A stretch of DNA of 64,000 bases, taken from contig JAUNAP010000006.1 of NCBI GenBank assembly GCA_030527545.1, forward strand, positions 62,001-126,000, given 5' to 3'. Below the pieces are notes generated by a model. The model saw nothing but the letters and a program-made list of their open reading frames with translations. It ran no database searches and had not been told where the DNA came from. Positions 49,873 through 58,256 of this stretch are shown here, piece by piece; the stretch's first letter is position 1; each line of letters opens with the position of its first letter. A program made the translations under genes and the position numbers. Origin of the DNA: Actinomycetaceae bacterium. Its GTDB lineage: Bacteria; Actinomycetota; Actinomycetes; Actinomycetales; Actinomycetaceae.

Positions 49873-50684
49873 CTCTCAGTGTTGCCACAGCGTTCATCGG
49901 CGGGGTGTTAACGATTGCCGCGCCCTGCGCAGCCATGCTCATTCCCGCGTTCTTTGCCTATGCTTTCACCTCGCGAACGCAACTGCTCGCTCGCACGGGC
50001 CTGTTCCTCATGGGTCTACTTCTCGCCCTCGTCCCGCTCGGTGCCTTCGCCGGAGGCCTCGGTGCCCTCATCGTCGCCTACCGCACCCAGGTCGCAGCCG
50101 TCGCCGGCATCGCCATCATCGCCCTCGGTGTCGTCCAGACCCTCGCCCTGCCGTTTCCCCACATCCGCGTCCCATTCGCGGGGTCGGGAGCCAACCCCCT
50201 CGCCGTGTTCCTCCTCGGCGTCGGATACGGACTGGCGGGAGCCGGCTGCACCGGCCCCATCCTTGGGACGATCCTCCTGCTCAGCGCACAAACTGGCTCG
50301 TTTGCGAGTGGTGCTCTCTTCATGGCCGCATACGCCGTCGGAATGGGCACACCCGTCGTCGTCCTCGCGCTGGCGTGGAAAGCTTTGCGTCTGGGCGAGC
50401 GCAGGGCACTTAAGCCCAGGCCAATCCGCGTCCTCGGCCGCGACACGACGGTCGGGTCGCTCCTTTCTGGTGGAGTGTGCATCCTGCTGGGGATCGTCCT
50501 TGTCGCAACGGGCGGGTTGACCCCGGGCGGACTCCTCGACGCGTCGAGCCAACAGCGCCTCGAAACGCGCGTGGCATCGGCGCTTGCGACCGTCCCCACC
50601 GCCGTGTCGGTTCTGCTCGGTCTCGCCGTCGTCGCCTTTGTCGCCCTCGTCGTCGTGTGGCTGCGCGGCAGACACGACAGCTAG
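49869..50684 (+). CDS. CcdA/DsbD-type transmembrane electron carrier
   Basis: A 271-residue membrane protein with six or seven helices. The paired redox cysteines are Cys20 (IAAPCAAML) and Cys127 (AGAGCTGPILG), each at the start of a helix next to Pro, as in CcdA. It moves electrons from cytosolic thioredoxin to extracytoplasmic thiol proteins. I chose the ATG at 49869 that overlaps the DsbA-like stop; the longer upstream frame is that gene in another frame. No cytochrome c assembly genes are near, so the partner is most likely the DsbA-like protein. Confidence 0.88.
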   Translation: MTLSVATAFIGGVLTIAAPCAAMLIPAFFAYAFTSRTQLLARTGLFLMGLLLALVPLGAFAGGLGALIVAYRTQVAAVAGIAIIALGVVQTLALPFPHIRVPFAGSGANPLAVFLLGVGYGLAGAGCTGPILGTILLLSAQTGSFASGALFMAAYAVGMGTPVVVLALAWKALRLGERRALKPRPIRVLGRDTTVGSLLSGGVCILLGIVLVATGGLTPGGLLDASSQQRLETRVASALATVPTAVSVLLGLAVVAFVALVVVWLRGRHDS

Positions 50685-50760
50685 CTCGCCACAGGTGCCC
50701 GTCTTCCAGGTGAGAGGCGATTCGTGACACACTTGGGGGACGCACACTCAAGGAGGCACT

Positions 50761-52008
50761 ATGGCTGTAACGACGCAAGGCACTCACCTCGATCCCTGGC
50801 AGGATGCCTACGCAGCTAAGGCCGACAACCTGCGCGAGTCAGAAATCCGGGCACTCTTCGCTGTCGTTTCTCGACCCGAGGTCGTCTCGCTCGCCGGCGG
50901 AATGCCGAATATCACGGACCTTCCTCTGGCAGAGCTCGCCGCGTCAGCCCAAGATCTCATCCGCACCCATGGCACTCAAGCGCTCCAATACGGCTCCGGC
51001 CAAGGATGGCCCGATTTTCTCGAATCGATCGCCGAGGTCATGGCGGCCGAGGGAACGATAGCTGACCCCGGCAATATCGCGGTGACGACGGGATCGCAGC
51101 AAGCGATCGACATTATGACCCAGCTGTTCGTCGATCCCGGCGACATTGTCCTCGCCGAATCTCCGTCCTACGTGGGAGCACTTGGGGTCTTCGCTGCCCA
51201 GCAGGCCGAGGTCCGCCACGTTCCCATGGACAGCGACGGTCTTATTCCGCAGGCACTCGAAGAGGCGATCGTTACGGCCCGCAAGGAGGGGCGTGCCGTG
51301 AAGTTCCTCTACACAATCCCGAACTTCCAAAACCCATGCGGCATGTCGATGACGATCGAGCGTCGCGGCGAGATCACTGAGATCTGCCGTAAACACCACC
51401 TCCTCATCGTCGAGGACAATCCCTACGGTCTTCTCGGCTTCGACGGGCAAACGTATCCTGCCTTGGCGACGTTGTGGCCCGAAGGGGTTGTCTACTTGGG
51501 TTCGTTCTCGAAGATCTTCGCCCCCGGTTTTAGGTGCGGCTGGGTCTATGCTCCGGCCTCGATCCGCAAGAAGGTCGTCCTCGCCCTCGAATCTGCCGTG
51601 CTCTCGCCCTCGATGGTGGGTCAGATGGCACTACACGCCTATCTGCGCGACTACGACTGGATTGGCCAGATCGCTGCCTATCGTTCCATGTATCGTTCAC
51701 GGCGTGACGCCATGATTCAAGCGCTCAACGACTACCTGCCGGACGCGTCGTGGAACGTACCCGACGGCGGCTTTTACACGTGGGTTAAGGCACCCGAGGG
51801 CATCAACACGAAGGCGATGCTCCCACGAGCGGTCGCCGGTCTCGTCGCCTACACATCGGGGACTGCTTTCTATGCCGACGGTCAGGGTACCGATCACATG
51901 CGCCTGTCGTTCTGCTATCCGCCCGAGGACGAGATCCGCGAAGGTGTGCGTCGCATTGCCCTAGTAATGAATCGCGAACGCGAAATCCACAACATCTTCG
52001 AAGACTGA
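50761..52008 (+). CDS. PLP-dependent aminotransferase, 2-aminoadipate/LysN-like (fold type I)
   Basis: A 415-residue class I/II aminotransferase. SLAGGMPNITDLPLAEL (about 45-61), TTGSQQAIDIM, YTIPNFQNPCG and SFSKIFAPGFRCGW with PLP Lys251 define the family close to 2-aminoadipate and KAT II-like enzymes. No helix-turn-helix domain, so it is not a MocR regulator. AAGGAGG before the ATG. It is 11 nt before the Ddl-like gene. This pair lies near parB in many Actinobacteria as I recall. Confidence 0.85.
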   Translation: MAVTTQGTHLDPWQDAYAAKADNLRESEIRALFAVVSRPEVVSLAGGMPNITDLPLAELAASAQDLIRTHGTQALQYGSGQGWPDFLESIAEVMAAEGTIADPGNIAVTTGSQQAIDIMTQLFVDPGDIVLAESPSYVGALGVFAAQQAEVRHVPMDSDGLIPQALEEAIVTARKEGRAVKFLYTIPNFQNPCGMSMTIERRGEITEICRKHHLLIVEDNPYGLLGFDGQTYPALATLWPEGVVYLGSFSKIFAPGFRCGWVYAPASIRKKVVLALESAVLSPSMVGQMALHAYLRDYDWIGQIAAYRSMYRSRRDAMIQALNDYLPDASWNVPDGGFYTWVKAPEGINTKAMLPRAVAGLVAYTSGTAFYADGQGTDHMRLSFCYPPEDEIREGVRRIALVMNREREIHNIFED

Positions 52009-52019
52009 AGGAGACGATC

Positions 52020-53009
52020 ATGACTCACGCAGAAACCAACCGGGCAACGGTTGCCGTCGTCTCCGGCGGCATGCTTCATGAGCGCGATGTATCGTTGCGT
52101 TCGGGCTCACGCCTGGCCCACATTCTCAGGCAGGCTGGCCACAAGGTGTCTATCGTGGACATGTCCTCGCATCTCCTCGACGATCTCGAAAGGCTTAATC
52201 CCAACGTCGTATGGCCAATGGTTCACGGCATCGAGGGCGAGGATGGTTCTCTCGCTGATCTGTTGACCCTGTGTGGACTGCCTTTCGTCGGCACGGAGGC
52301 CGCCGGTTGCCGGATCGCGACTGCAAAGCCGGTTGCTAAGGCCGTCGTTGCGAAGAACGGGCTTGCGACCCCCGACTCGGTTGCTCTCCCCCAGACCCTG
52401 TTCAAGTTACTCGGGGCGGCGACGATCCTCGATCGTGTGGAAACAGCGCTCGGTTTCCCTGTCGTCGTTAAGCCGGCGAATGGCGGTTCGGCGCTGGGAC
52501 TCTCACTCGCGCGCAATGCGAAGGAACTTCGCATGGCGATGGTGGATGCCTTTGCCTACGGGGAGGAGGTCCTCATTGAGCGTTTCGTCGTCGGCCGCGA
52601 AATCGCTGTGTCCATCGTCGACGACGGCGACGTGTCCAGGCCGCTCGCGCCAGTCGAGATTCGCACGGACTCTGGGGACTACGACTACGATGCTCGCTAC
52701 GATACGGGGCGTACCGAGTTTTTCGCTCCCGCTCCGCTCTCGGCGGACGAAACCGATGCGGTCACGCGGCTCGCTCTCGATTGCCACCGCGTCTTGGAGC
52801 TGCGCGATTATTCGCGTATCGACCTTATTCTCGACGATGATGGCGTCGCGTGGTTCATCGATGCCAACGTCACCCCCGGCATGACGGACACGTCGCTGTT
52901 CCCCTTGGCAGCCGAACGCGATTCGTCCTTTGCCGGTATCGCTTCGGGTCTCGTTTCCCGCGCAGCCGAACGCGACGCTGGCGGAGATGAGGCGTCTTCG
53001 AGCATGTGA
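52020..53009 (+). CDS. D-alanine-D-alanine ligase-like ATP-grasp protein
   Basis: A 329-residue ATP-grasp ligase. VVSGGMLHERDVSLRSG (14-30) is the Ddl opening motif but lacks the usual Ser before Glu (GGxSxE; here M-L-H-E). ATAKPVAKAVV, VVKPANGGSALGLSL and EVLIERFVVGREIAVSIV are ATP-grasp segments. The closing FIDANVTPGMTDTSLFP matches the omega-loop end LxNPGxT of Ddl with changes. It could be a divergent Ddl or a dipeptide-type ligase. It follows the aminotransferase by 11 nt and ends in a strong terminator. Confidence 0.78.
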   Translation: MTHAETNRATVAVVSGGMLHERDVSLRSGSRLAHILRQAGHKVSIVDMSSHLLDDLERLNPNVVWPMVHGIEGEDGSLADLLTLCGLPFVGTEAAGCRIATAKPVAKAVVAKNGLATPDSVALPQTLFKLLGAATILDRVETALGFPVVVKPANGGSALGLSLARNAKELRMAMVDAFAYGEEVLIERFVVGREIAVSIVDDGDVSRPLAPVEIRTDSGDYDYDARYDTGRTEFFAPAPLSADETDAVTRLALDCHRVLELRDYSRIDLILDDDGVAWFIDANVTPGMTDTSLFPLAAERDSSFAGIASGLVSRAAERDAGGDEASSSM

Positions 53010-53022
53010 GCTCGTTGTCGAC

Positions 53023-53055
53023 AAACGGGGCCGGATGAACGATCCGGCCCCGTTT
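53023..53055 (+). terminator. strong intrinsic terminator after the Ddl-like gene
   Basis: AAACGGGGCCGGAT and ATCCGGCCCCGTTT form a perfect 14-bp stem with the 5-nt loop GAACG, and the right arm ends in TTT followed by GCTTATCCTT. It is the best terminator in the window. Confidence 0.85.
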
Positions 53056-53110
53056 GCTTATCCTTAGGGATCCGTTCGCCAGATGCGTCTTCCTGTGCCA
53101 TGGTGATGGT

Positions 53111-53527
53111 ATGCGCATGAAGATCGGGATGCTAACAGCGGGTCTCGTCATGGCGAGTGCCCTCGCCGGCGGCTGCCAAGAAGCAACCGAGGAAGCCCGA
53201 CCGCAAGAGACCGTGACGATCACCCAGACGCCTAACGAGCCGGTGACATCGGTGAGCTCGAGTCCGCATGAGAGCGAGGAAGGCGAGGCGGCAGGATTCG
53301 AGACAGTCAAGGCCGCGTGCGATGAGGAGGGTCGCGCCCAGTTTGGCGAACGCTACGCGGCCCGTTGGGATGACGGTTTGCTCATGCAGAAATCGACGGG
53401 CGACGTCGCGATCGTCAAGGTCGCTGCCACGCCAACGCGCAGCGGCGGCGAGGGTGTCCTCGTGTGCAAGGTGAAGACACTCGGTGATGATCGACGCGTT
53501 GTCGCCTTCTCGATTAACGGGCGTTGA
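53111..53527 (+). CDS. small putative lipoprotein
   Basis: A 138-residue protein with a short export signal (MRMKIGMLTAGLVMASALAGGC) in which Cys22 follows A-G-G, a weak lipobox. After a Thr/Ser/Glu linker, residues 55-135 hold a small domain with two further cysteines (KAACDEEG and VLVCKVKT) that may pair. The ATG at 53111 is preceded at 6 nt by CATGGT, a plausible leaderless -10. Unknown function; it sits alone between the terminator and the parS region. Confidence 0.6.
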   Translation: MRMKIGMLTAGLVMASALAGGCQEATEEARPQETVTITQTPNEPVTSVSSSPHESEEGEAAGFETVKAACDEEGRAQFGERYAARWDDGLLMQKSTGDVAIVKVAATPTRSGGEGVLVCKVKTLGDDRRVVAFSINGR

Positions 53528-53902
53528 CGTAGCCATCTGTGAGGCGTATCCACAGCGAGCACTGCGGGCCTGCGGGCGCCCCATGCCCCGCTGTCTCGCC
53601 AGACCGGTCGTACTCGGGTAATCGAGTGTGACCGGGCAAGCATGCAAGTTGCTACCTAGTCCGCCCTCATTCAACCCAGTATCGGGGTTGTCAGGTTGCC
53701 TTCCGCATGCTCTTTAGTAGCGACGCTCTTACCCTTAGCAGGCCGGCTCTCTCGTATCGCCATCCCTTTGGGTGATGACTGCCGTGACTAAAGAATGGCC
53801 AGATGCCTCTCAGAGGCACCGTCTCCTTGGAAGCTCTGTATCTATGCTCTAGTCTTTCGGCGTCGGTATGATGCCACGTACTTCATCGCGTGTCAGTGAT
53901 GA

Positions 53903-53918
53903 TGTTTCACGTGAAACA
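53903..53918. other. parS site 1
   Basis: TGTTTCACGTGAAACA, the perfect 16-bp palindrome bound by ParB. Confidence 0.93.
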
Positions 53919-54202
53919 TACGCGTTCCTGCGCCGTGGCGTGAAACACTGCGGTCGCGACGGGGTGCTTTTTGGGGCGAGAGGCCGGTGGCGGGTATGGC
54001 GAACGCGTCTGCCCTTGCTGCTATTTCGGCGATGTTCACGTGTATACGTCATGCTGTATTGTCGTTGTCCTCAAATCTGGCCGCGCGTGTCGGCCGCCTC
54101 TCCCCTATGCGTCGAAGACCGATTTTTCTGCCCGCGTGGAGGGGGTCATCGCGCTACGATCGGTACCCCTGAGGAAGCGCTCACTCTCCCAGTCGGTGCG
54201 TA

Positions 54203-54218
54203 TGTTTCACGTGAAACA
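54203..54218. other. parS site 2
   Basis: TGTTTCACGTGAAACA, perfect match, 300 bp from site 1. Confidence 0.93.
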
Positions 54219-54337
54219 TGTTGGCAACCCACTCCCGTGTCGCCAGGCTTCATGCCTTCGCTGTAGTCCTCGTGCCGAGTCCTTCTCGCCATCTGCCGTC
54301 TCGGCTTCTCGATCGGCATCGATTCGATGAAATCGTG

Positions 54338-54353
54338 TGTTTCACGTGAAACA
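54338..54353. other. parS site 3
   Basis: TGTTTCACGTGAAACA, perfect match, 135 bp from site 2. Confidence 0.93.
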
Positions 54354-54711
54354 GCCATACATGACGGGATAAATGCGTCGTGTGCGCATGTGCCGCTCGC
54401 TCCGCTCTGGCATTTCGTCACCGAGCACGAAGTCACTCTCATGCGAATGGGGCCCAAGCGATGTTCCCACGACGGCGTCAGCGCTCTGCCGAAGTACTGG
54501 TCATCGGAGCCCAACATGGCAGCTCCGACGCCTCGCATTCATGTGATCCCGCCAGCCTTACGTCTTGGCTAGATAGGATTCTTGGTAGCGTGAGCGCGCG
54601 GCGAGAAAACTCTCAACGAGGACTCTCCGACCTCGAGCCGTCTGACATAACGGTAGCGACGCTGTCGAGACTTCGTCGTGCGTCTGTCGTCGAGGCTTGT
54701 ACCCGGCCTTA

Positions 54712-55884
54712 TCATTGCGAACGCGTAATGAGCCCTTCGATGCGGGCGAGATCCTCGTCGTCGCTAAACTCAATGACGATCTTGCCGCGCTTCTTACCTC
54801 TGTGCACTTTGATCCGCGTGTCGAGCATGTCTGTGAGGCGATCGATGAGAGACGTATATCGAGAGTCCTCACTCGGCGCGCCGATTCGCGGTGCGCTCGT
54901 ACGCTTCCTCGCTGCGCCGGCCACGTCGCCGAGTGCGACGATCTCCTCCGTCGTACGCACCGAGAGTCCCTCAGCGACGATGCGATCGGCGAGATACTCC
55001 ATATCCGACTCCTCGGTAAGACCGAGAAGCGCGCGCGCGTGCCCCGCGGAAATGACCTCAGCGGCCACCCTACGCTGCACGCTAGCCGGCAAACGCAGCA
55101 AGCGTAGCGTATTGGCGATCTGAGATCGCGACCTGGCGATCTTCTCTGCCAGCTGCGCCTGCGTGTAATTGAATTCGTCCATGAGCTGCTCGTACGCCGC
55201 AGCCTCTTCGAGCGGATTAAGCTGGACGCGCTGAAGGTTTTCCAGGAGCGCCTCACGCAGCATCTCGTCGTCACCCGTGCGTCGTATGAGCGCGGGAATA
55301 GTCTCCAGACCTGCGCGCCGCGTGGCTCGCCAGCGTCGCTCCCCCATGATGATCTCGTACGCGGGTTCATCACTCGATGTTTCACGTGAAACATCGTCGA
55401 GCGGACGGACGACGATGGGCTGGAGGACACCGACCTCGCCGATGGACTGAGCCAGTTCCTCGAGTCTCTCCTCGTCAAAAACCTCACGCGGTTGCCACCT
55501 GTTCTCCACAATGGAGTCAACGCGAATCTCGCCGAACGTTACCCCTTCGACGCGGACGAGGTCTGTATCCCGCGATGTTTCACGTGAAACATCTGTCTCC
55601 GGCTGCGCCGTCGCATCGATCGCAGAATCTGTTGTGCCTGCACCATCATTGCCTCGACCAGTCTTCGCGGCGACCTTCTTGCGGTCACGCCTCTTCGACG
55701 TCGCAGGCATGAGCAGGTCCCTTGCTGACCCCCCGCGCATGGGCGCCGCAGCAGAATCGCGATCTACTGGCGCTTCTCCAAAAAAGACATCGAGGGGACG
55801 AGAAGGCTGCGCTTTCTCATCTTGCTGATCCTCAGGGATGAGCGCCGCGAGGCCGCGACCGAGACCACCCTTTTTGCGTGCCAT
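54712..55884 (-). CDS. parB: chromosome partitioning protein ParB
   Basis: CTP-dependent DNA clamp that loads at parS and spreads to organise the origin region. The 390-residue protein has the N-terminal ParA-activating segment KKGGLGRGLAALIP (4-17), the CTP-binding boxes IMGERRWRA (179-187) and ENLQR (215-219), a helix-turn-helix (YTQAQLAEKIARSRSQIANTLRLLRLP) and a C-terminal dimerisation domain. I chose the ATG at 55884, 1 nt after the parA stop. Two parS sites lie inside this frame and each encodes DVSRET, at residues 98-103 and 164-169. Confidence 0.95.
   Translation of the reverse strand: MARKKGGLGRGLAALIPEDQQDEKAQPSRPLDVFFGEAPVDRDSAAAPMRGGSARDLLMPATSKRRDRKKVAAKTGRGNDGAGTTDSAIDATAQPETDVSRETSRDTDLVRVEGVTFGEIRVDSIVENRWQPREVFDEERLEELAQSIGEVGVLQPIVVRPLDDVSRETSSDEPAYEIIMGERRWRATRRAGLETIPALIRRTGDDEMLREALLENLQRVQLNPLEEAAAYEQLMDEFNYTQAQLAEKIARSRSQIANTLRLLRLPASVQRRVAAEVISAGHARALLGLTEESDMEYLADRIVAEGLSVRTTEEIVALGDVAGAARKRTSAPRIGAPSEDSRYTSLIDRLTDMLDTRIKVHRGKKRGKIVIEFSDDEDLARIEGLITRSQ
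55378..55393. other. parS site 4, inside parB
   Basis: TGTTTCACGTGAAACA within the parB frame, at the border of the CTP-binding domain; it encodes the VSRET of ParB residues 165-169. Confidence 0.93.
55576..55591. other. parS site 5, inside parB
   Basis: TGTTTCACGTGAAACA within the variable N-terminal linker of parB; it encodes VSRET at residues 99-103. Confidence 0.93.
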
Positions 55885-55885
55885 G

Positions 55886-56794
55886 TCAGTTATTCTCCCT
55901 GTGAGCAACCTCGTGTGCGAGTGCGCGATAGGACACCGCACCCAAGGACGAAGGATCGAACGTCATGATCGTTTCCCCAAAGCTCGGCGCCTCCGACAGA
56001 CGCACCGTACGCGGAATAGTCACCTCAAAGACCAGATCCGGAAAGGACCGCTGCACTTCGGCAATAACCTCACGCGAAAGCCTCGTGCGGTTGTCCACCA
56101 TTGTTACAACAATGCCGAGCAATCTCAGCTCTCGGTTGAGCTGCGTTGAGAGCCTTCTGATCGTACCGTGAAGCAGCGAGACGCCCTCGAGTGCATAGTA
56201 TTCCGCCTGGATGGGAACGAGAACTTCCTTCGCCGCCACGAACGCATTAACGGTAAGCAGCCCCAGACTCGGCGGACAGTCAATAATGACATAATCCACT
56301 TTACTGTACTCTAAGACAAATTTGTCTACAGCTTTACGAAGTTGGAATTCGCGCTGCGGCACGTCGATGAGTTCAACGTCGGCCCCCGACAGATCGATCG
56401 TCGCCGGGACGACATAAAGACCCTCGACCGCCTCGCATGGCTGCACGACATCAGCAATAGAGGCGCGCGAAATCAACACGTCGTACGTCCCCGGTGTGCC
56501 CGATCGGTGTCCGATCCCCAGAGCCGTCGAGGCGTTTCCCTGCGCGTCAGCGTCGATAAGAACGACGTTCATACCCTCTTGAGCCAGTCCCGCCGCAACG
56601 TTGACGGCAGTCGTCGTCTTACCGACGCCACCCTTTTGGTTGGCCACCGCGATAATGCGCGTGTGCCGAGGCTTGCTAAGCGTGTCGCGCTCGAGGGCAC
56701 GTTGGAGCCGCTGCTTGTGAGAGATAGCTGACGCAATAGGAGAGCCAGCATCGCCCGCGCGCACCGCACCGTCTTCGTCTGACATCGCACCCAT
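55886..56794 (-). CDS. parA: chromosome partitioning ATPase ParA/Soj
   Basis: Walker-type ATPase that moves ParB-parS complexes. The 302-residue form has the deviant Walker A KGGVGKTT (54-61), VLIDADAQGNAS, and VDYVIIDCPPSLGLL as Walker B. A 45-residue charged N-terminal extension precedes the domain. I chose the ATG at 56794, with GGGAG 5 nt upstream; the ATG at 56785 is an alternative. It is 1 nt before parB, a two-gene operon after rsmG. Confidence 0.94.
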   Translation of the reverse strand: MGAMSDEDGAVRAGDAGSPIASAISHKQRLQRALERDTLSKPRHTRIIAVANQKGGVGKTTTAVNVAAGLAQEGMNVVLIDADAQGNASTALGIGHRSGTPGTYDVLISRASIADVVQPCEAVEGLYVVPATIDLSGADVELIDVPQREFQLRKAVDKFVLEYSKVDYVIIDCPPSLGLLTVNAFVAAKEVLVPIQAEYYALEGVSLLHGTIRRLSTQLNRELRLLGIVVTMVDNRTRLSREVIAEVQRSFPDLVFEVTIPRTVRLSEAPSFGETIMTFDPSSLGAVSYRALAHEVAHRENN

Positions 56795-56925
56795 CCTTTC
56801 TCCCTCGCCCGTCCACTCTAAGGGCCAGCGCGAATCACTGTGCGCCCTCATCATCTCGCATACCACCGACATCGGGCGCGTCGTGCACGAGCGGCGTGGA
56901 AAACACACCGCCAGTTGATGTTGAG

Positions 56926-57585
56926 CTAGCGCCGTTTCCTCGCCTCAACGATGCGCGTCGGCTCCGAATCCATGAGATTGACCACCTCATGGATGGTTAC
57001 ATCGACAAGACCGGCCTTCTTGAAGTCATAACGCGCATCCTCGACTTCAACCGCCGCCTTCCGTCCCTTAAGAGCGAGAAGGCGGCCTCCCCCAGCCACC
57101 AGATGAGCGCTGATACGCACGAGCTTGCCCATATTCGCAACGGCGCGCGACGTCACGACATCGAACTTCGCACGCTTCGGCAAATCCGTCGAGCGGGCGT
57201 GAACAATATCGACGTTATCGAGGTCGAGTTCATCAACAACCTCGTGCAGCCAGGCAACGCGACGCTCCATCGCCTCGATGAGGACCACCCGTGCAGCAGG
57301 CCGCTGACAGGCGACGACGATGCCCGGAAATCCGGCGCCCGATCCGACGTCAGCCACGGTCACGTCCGCGTTCTCGGGAATGAACTCACTGACCGCAGCG
57401 CAATTGAGCAGGTGCCGCGACCACAGGCGAGGCAGCTCGCGCGGCCCAATGAGGCCGCGTAGTTCGCCCTCTTCGCGCAACATCTGCGCGAAATATTCGA
57501 CCGCGGAATATGCCGTACCGAAATACTCGCGTACCTGCCCGGTCGCAACCTCTGCGGGAAGCGGAGCAGCGTCGGCTTCGCTCAC
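56926..57585 (-). CDS. rsmG: 16S rRNA (guanine527-N7)-methyltransferase
   Basis: Methylates G527 of 16S rRNA; loss gives low-level streptomycin resistance. The 219-residue protein has WSRHLLNCAAVSEFIP and the SAM motif VADVGSGAGFPGIVVA (about 76-91), then SRAVANMGKLV. The GTG start overlaps the khpB stop (GTGA). Order khpB-rsmG-parA-parB is the usual one near actinobacterial origins. Confidence 0.94.
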   Translation of the reverse strand: MSEADAAPLPAEVATGQVREYFGTAYSAVEYFAQMLREEGELRGLIGPRELPRLWSRHLLNCAAVSEFIPENADVTVADVGSGAGFPGIVVACQRPAARVVLIEAMERRVAWLHEVVDELDLDNVDIVHARSTDLPKRAKFDVVTSRAVANMGKLVRISAHLVAGGGRLLALKGRKAAVEVEDARYDFKKAGLVDVTIHEVVNLMDSEPTRIVEARKRR

Positions 57586-58247
57586 TCGTCTTCCTCGGGG
57601 TGGATGACGACGAAACGATTCGGCGACGTACCCTCAGATTCCGAGTAGCACCCCGCTGCGGCCGCGACATCGTGGCACACCTTGCGTTCGAAGGGGTTCA
57701 TCGGTTGGAGACGCTGAGGCTCCCCCGTCGCCTTCACCTTCGTGATGGCCTCTTCCGCGATCGCCGTGAGCTCGCGCTTGAGGTCAGCCCGGAAATCCGC
57801 AATGTCGAGCATGAGACGCGAACGCTCGTTCGTCTGACGCTGAACGGCCAAGCGGGTGAGCTCTTGAAGAGCCTCGAGTACCTGTCCATCGCGCCCGACG
57901 AGCCTCTTGAGCTCGGCACGCTCCTCACCCTCGGCTACGATCGCCACCATCGCGCGGTCGTTTTCGACATCGAGATCCAAATCGCCACCGAGATCAACAA
58001 TGTCAAGCAGTTCCTCGAGATAATCGGCAGCAAACTCGCCCTGCTCCTCGAGGGCCTTGATCCGCTCGGCCTGAGTAACCTCCTCGGAATCCTCCCCGCG
58101 CTCCTCTTCGAGCTCGCGAGCCTCCTGCTCGGCTTCCTCCTGCAAGACGACAGGATCGCCGGCGACGGCCTGCGCCTCGTCCTCAAACGGCTCTTTGACC
58201 TTGTCTTCGTTCACTGCCTCATCCCTCATGCTCGTCGTTGACATCAT
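57582..58247 (-). CDS. Jag/KhpB RNA-binding protein (KH-R3H)
   Basis: A 221-residue RNA-binding protein. Acidic N-terminus (1-60), then a KH type II domain with VGRDGQVLEALQELTRLAV (about 117-135) and an R3H domain with RKVCH (about 188-192) and NRFVVIHP at the end. It binds small RNAs and affects cell division and envelope in other bacteria. Lies 9 nt after yidC. The N-terminal Jag_N domain known in Firmicutes is not visible. Confidence 0.88.
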   Translation of the reverse strand: MMSTTSMRDEAVNEDKVKEPFEDEAQAVAGDPVVLQEEAEQEARELEEERGEDSEEVTQAERIKALEEQGEFAADYLEELLDIVDLGGDLDLDVENDRAMVAIVAEGEERAELKRLVGRDGQVLEALQELTRLAVQRQTNERSRLMLDIADFRADLKRELTAIAEEAITKVKATGEPQRLQPMNPFERKVCHDVAAAAGCYSESEGTSPNRFVVIHPEEDE

Positions 58248-58256
58248 TTCCGCCGG

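Larger units (their letters stand above)
53528..54711. other. gene-free parS-bearing region
   Basis: About 1.2 kb between the lipoprotein gene and the end of parB with no frame that shows conserved protein features or the codon pattern of neighbouring genes. It holds three parS sites and several short hairpins such as TGCCTC-tca-GAGGCA near 53801. Base composition is visibly less GC-rich than the flanking genes. I see no tRNA. It is probably a centromere-like loading zone for ParB. Confidence 0.6.

Noticed and set aside
50761-52008. MocR-type transcription regulator
   Set aside because: The protein starts directly with the aminotransferase fold and has no winged-helix DNA-binding domain.
53868-54266. 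132-codon frame in the parS region
   Set aside because: It includes two parS palindromes, shows no codon pattern of real genes and no homology signal; VSRET in it comes only from parS.
54146-54538. 130-codon minus-strand frame in the parS region
   Set aside because: Same reasons: parS-derived peptides and no protein features.
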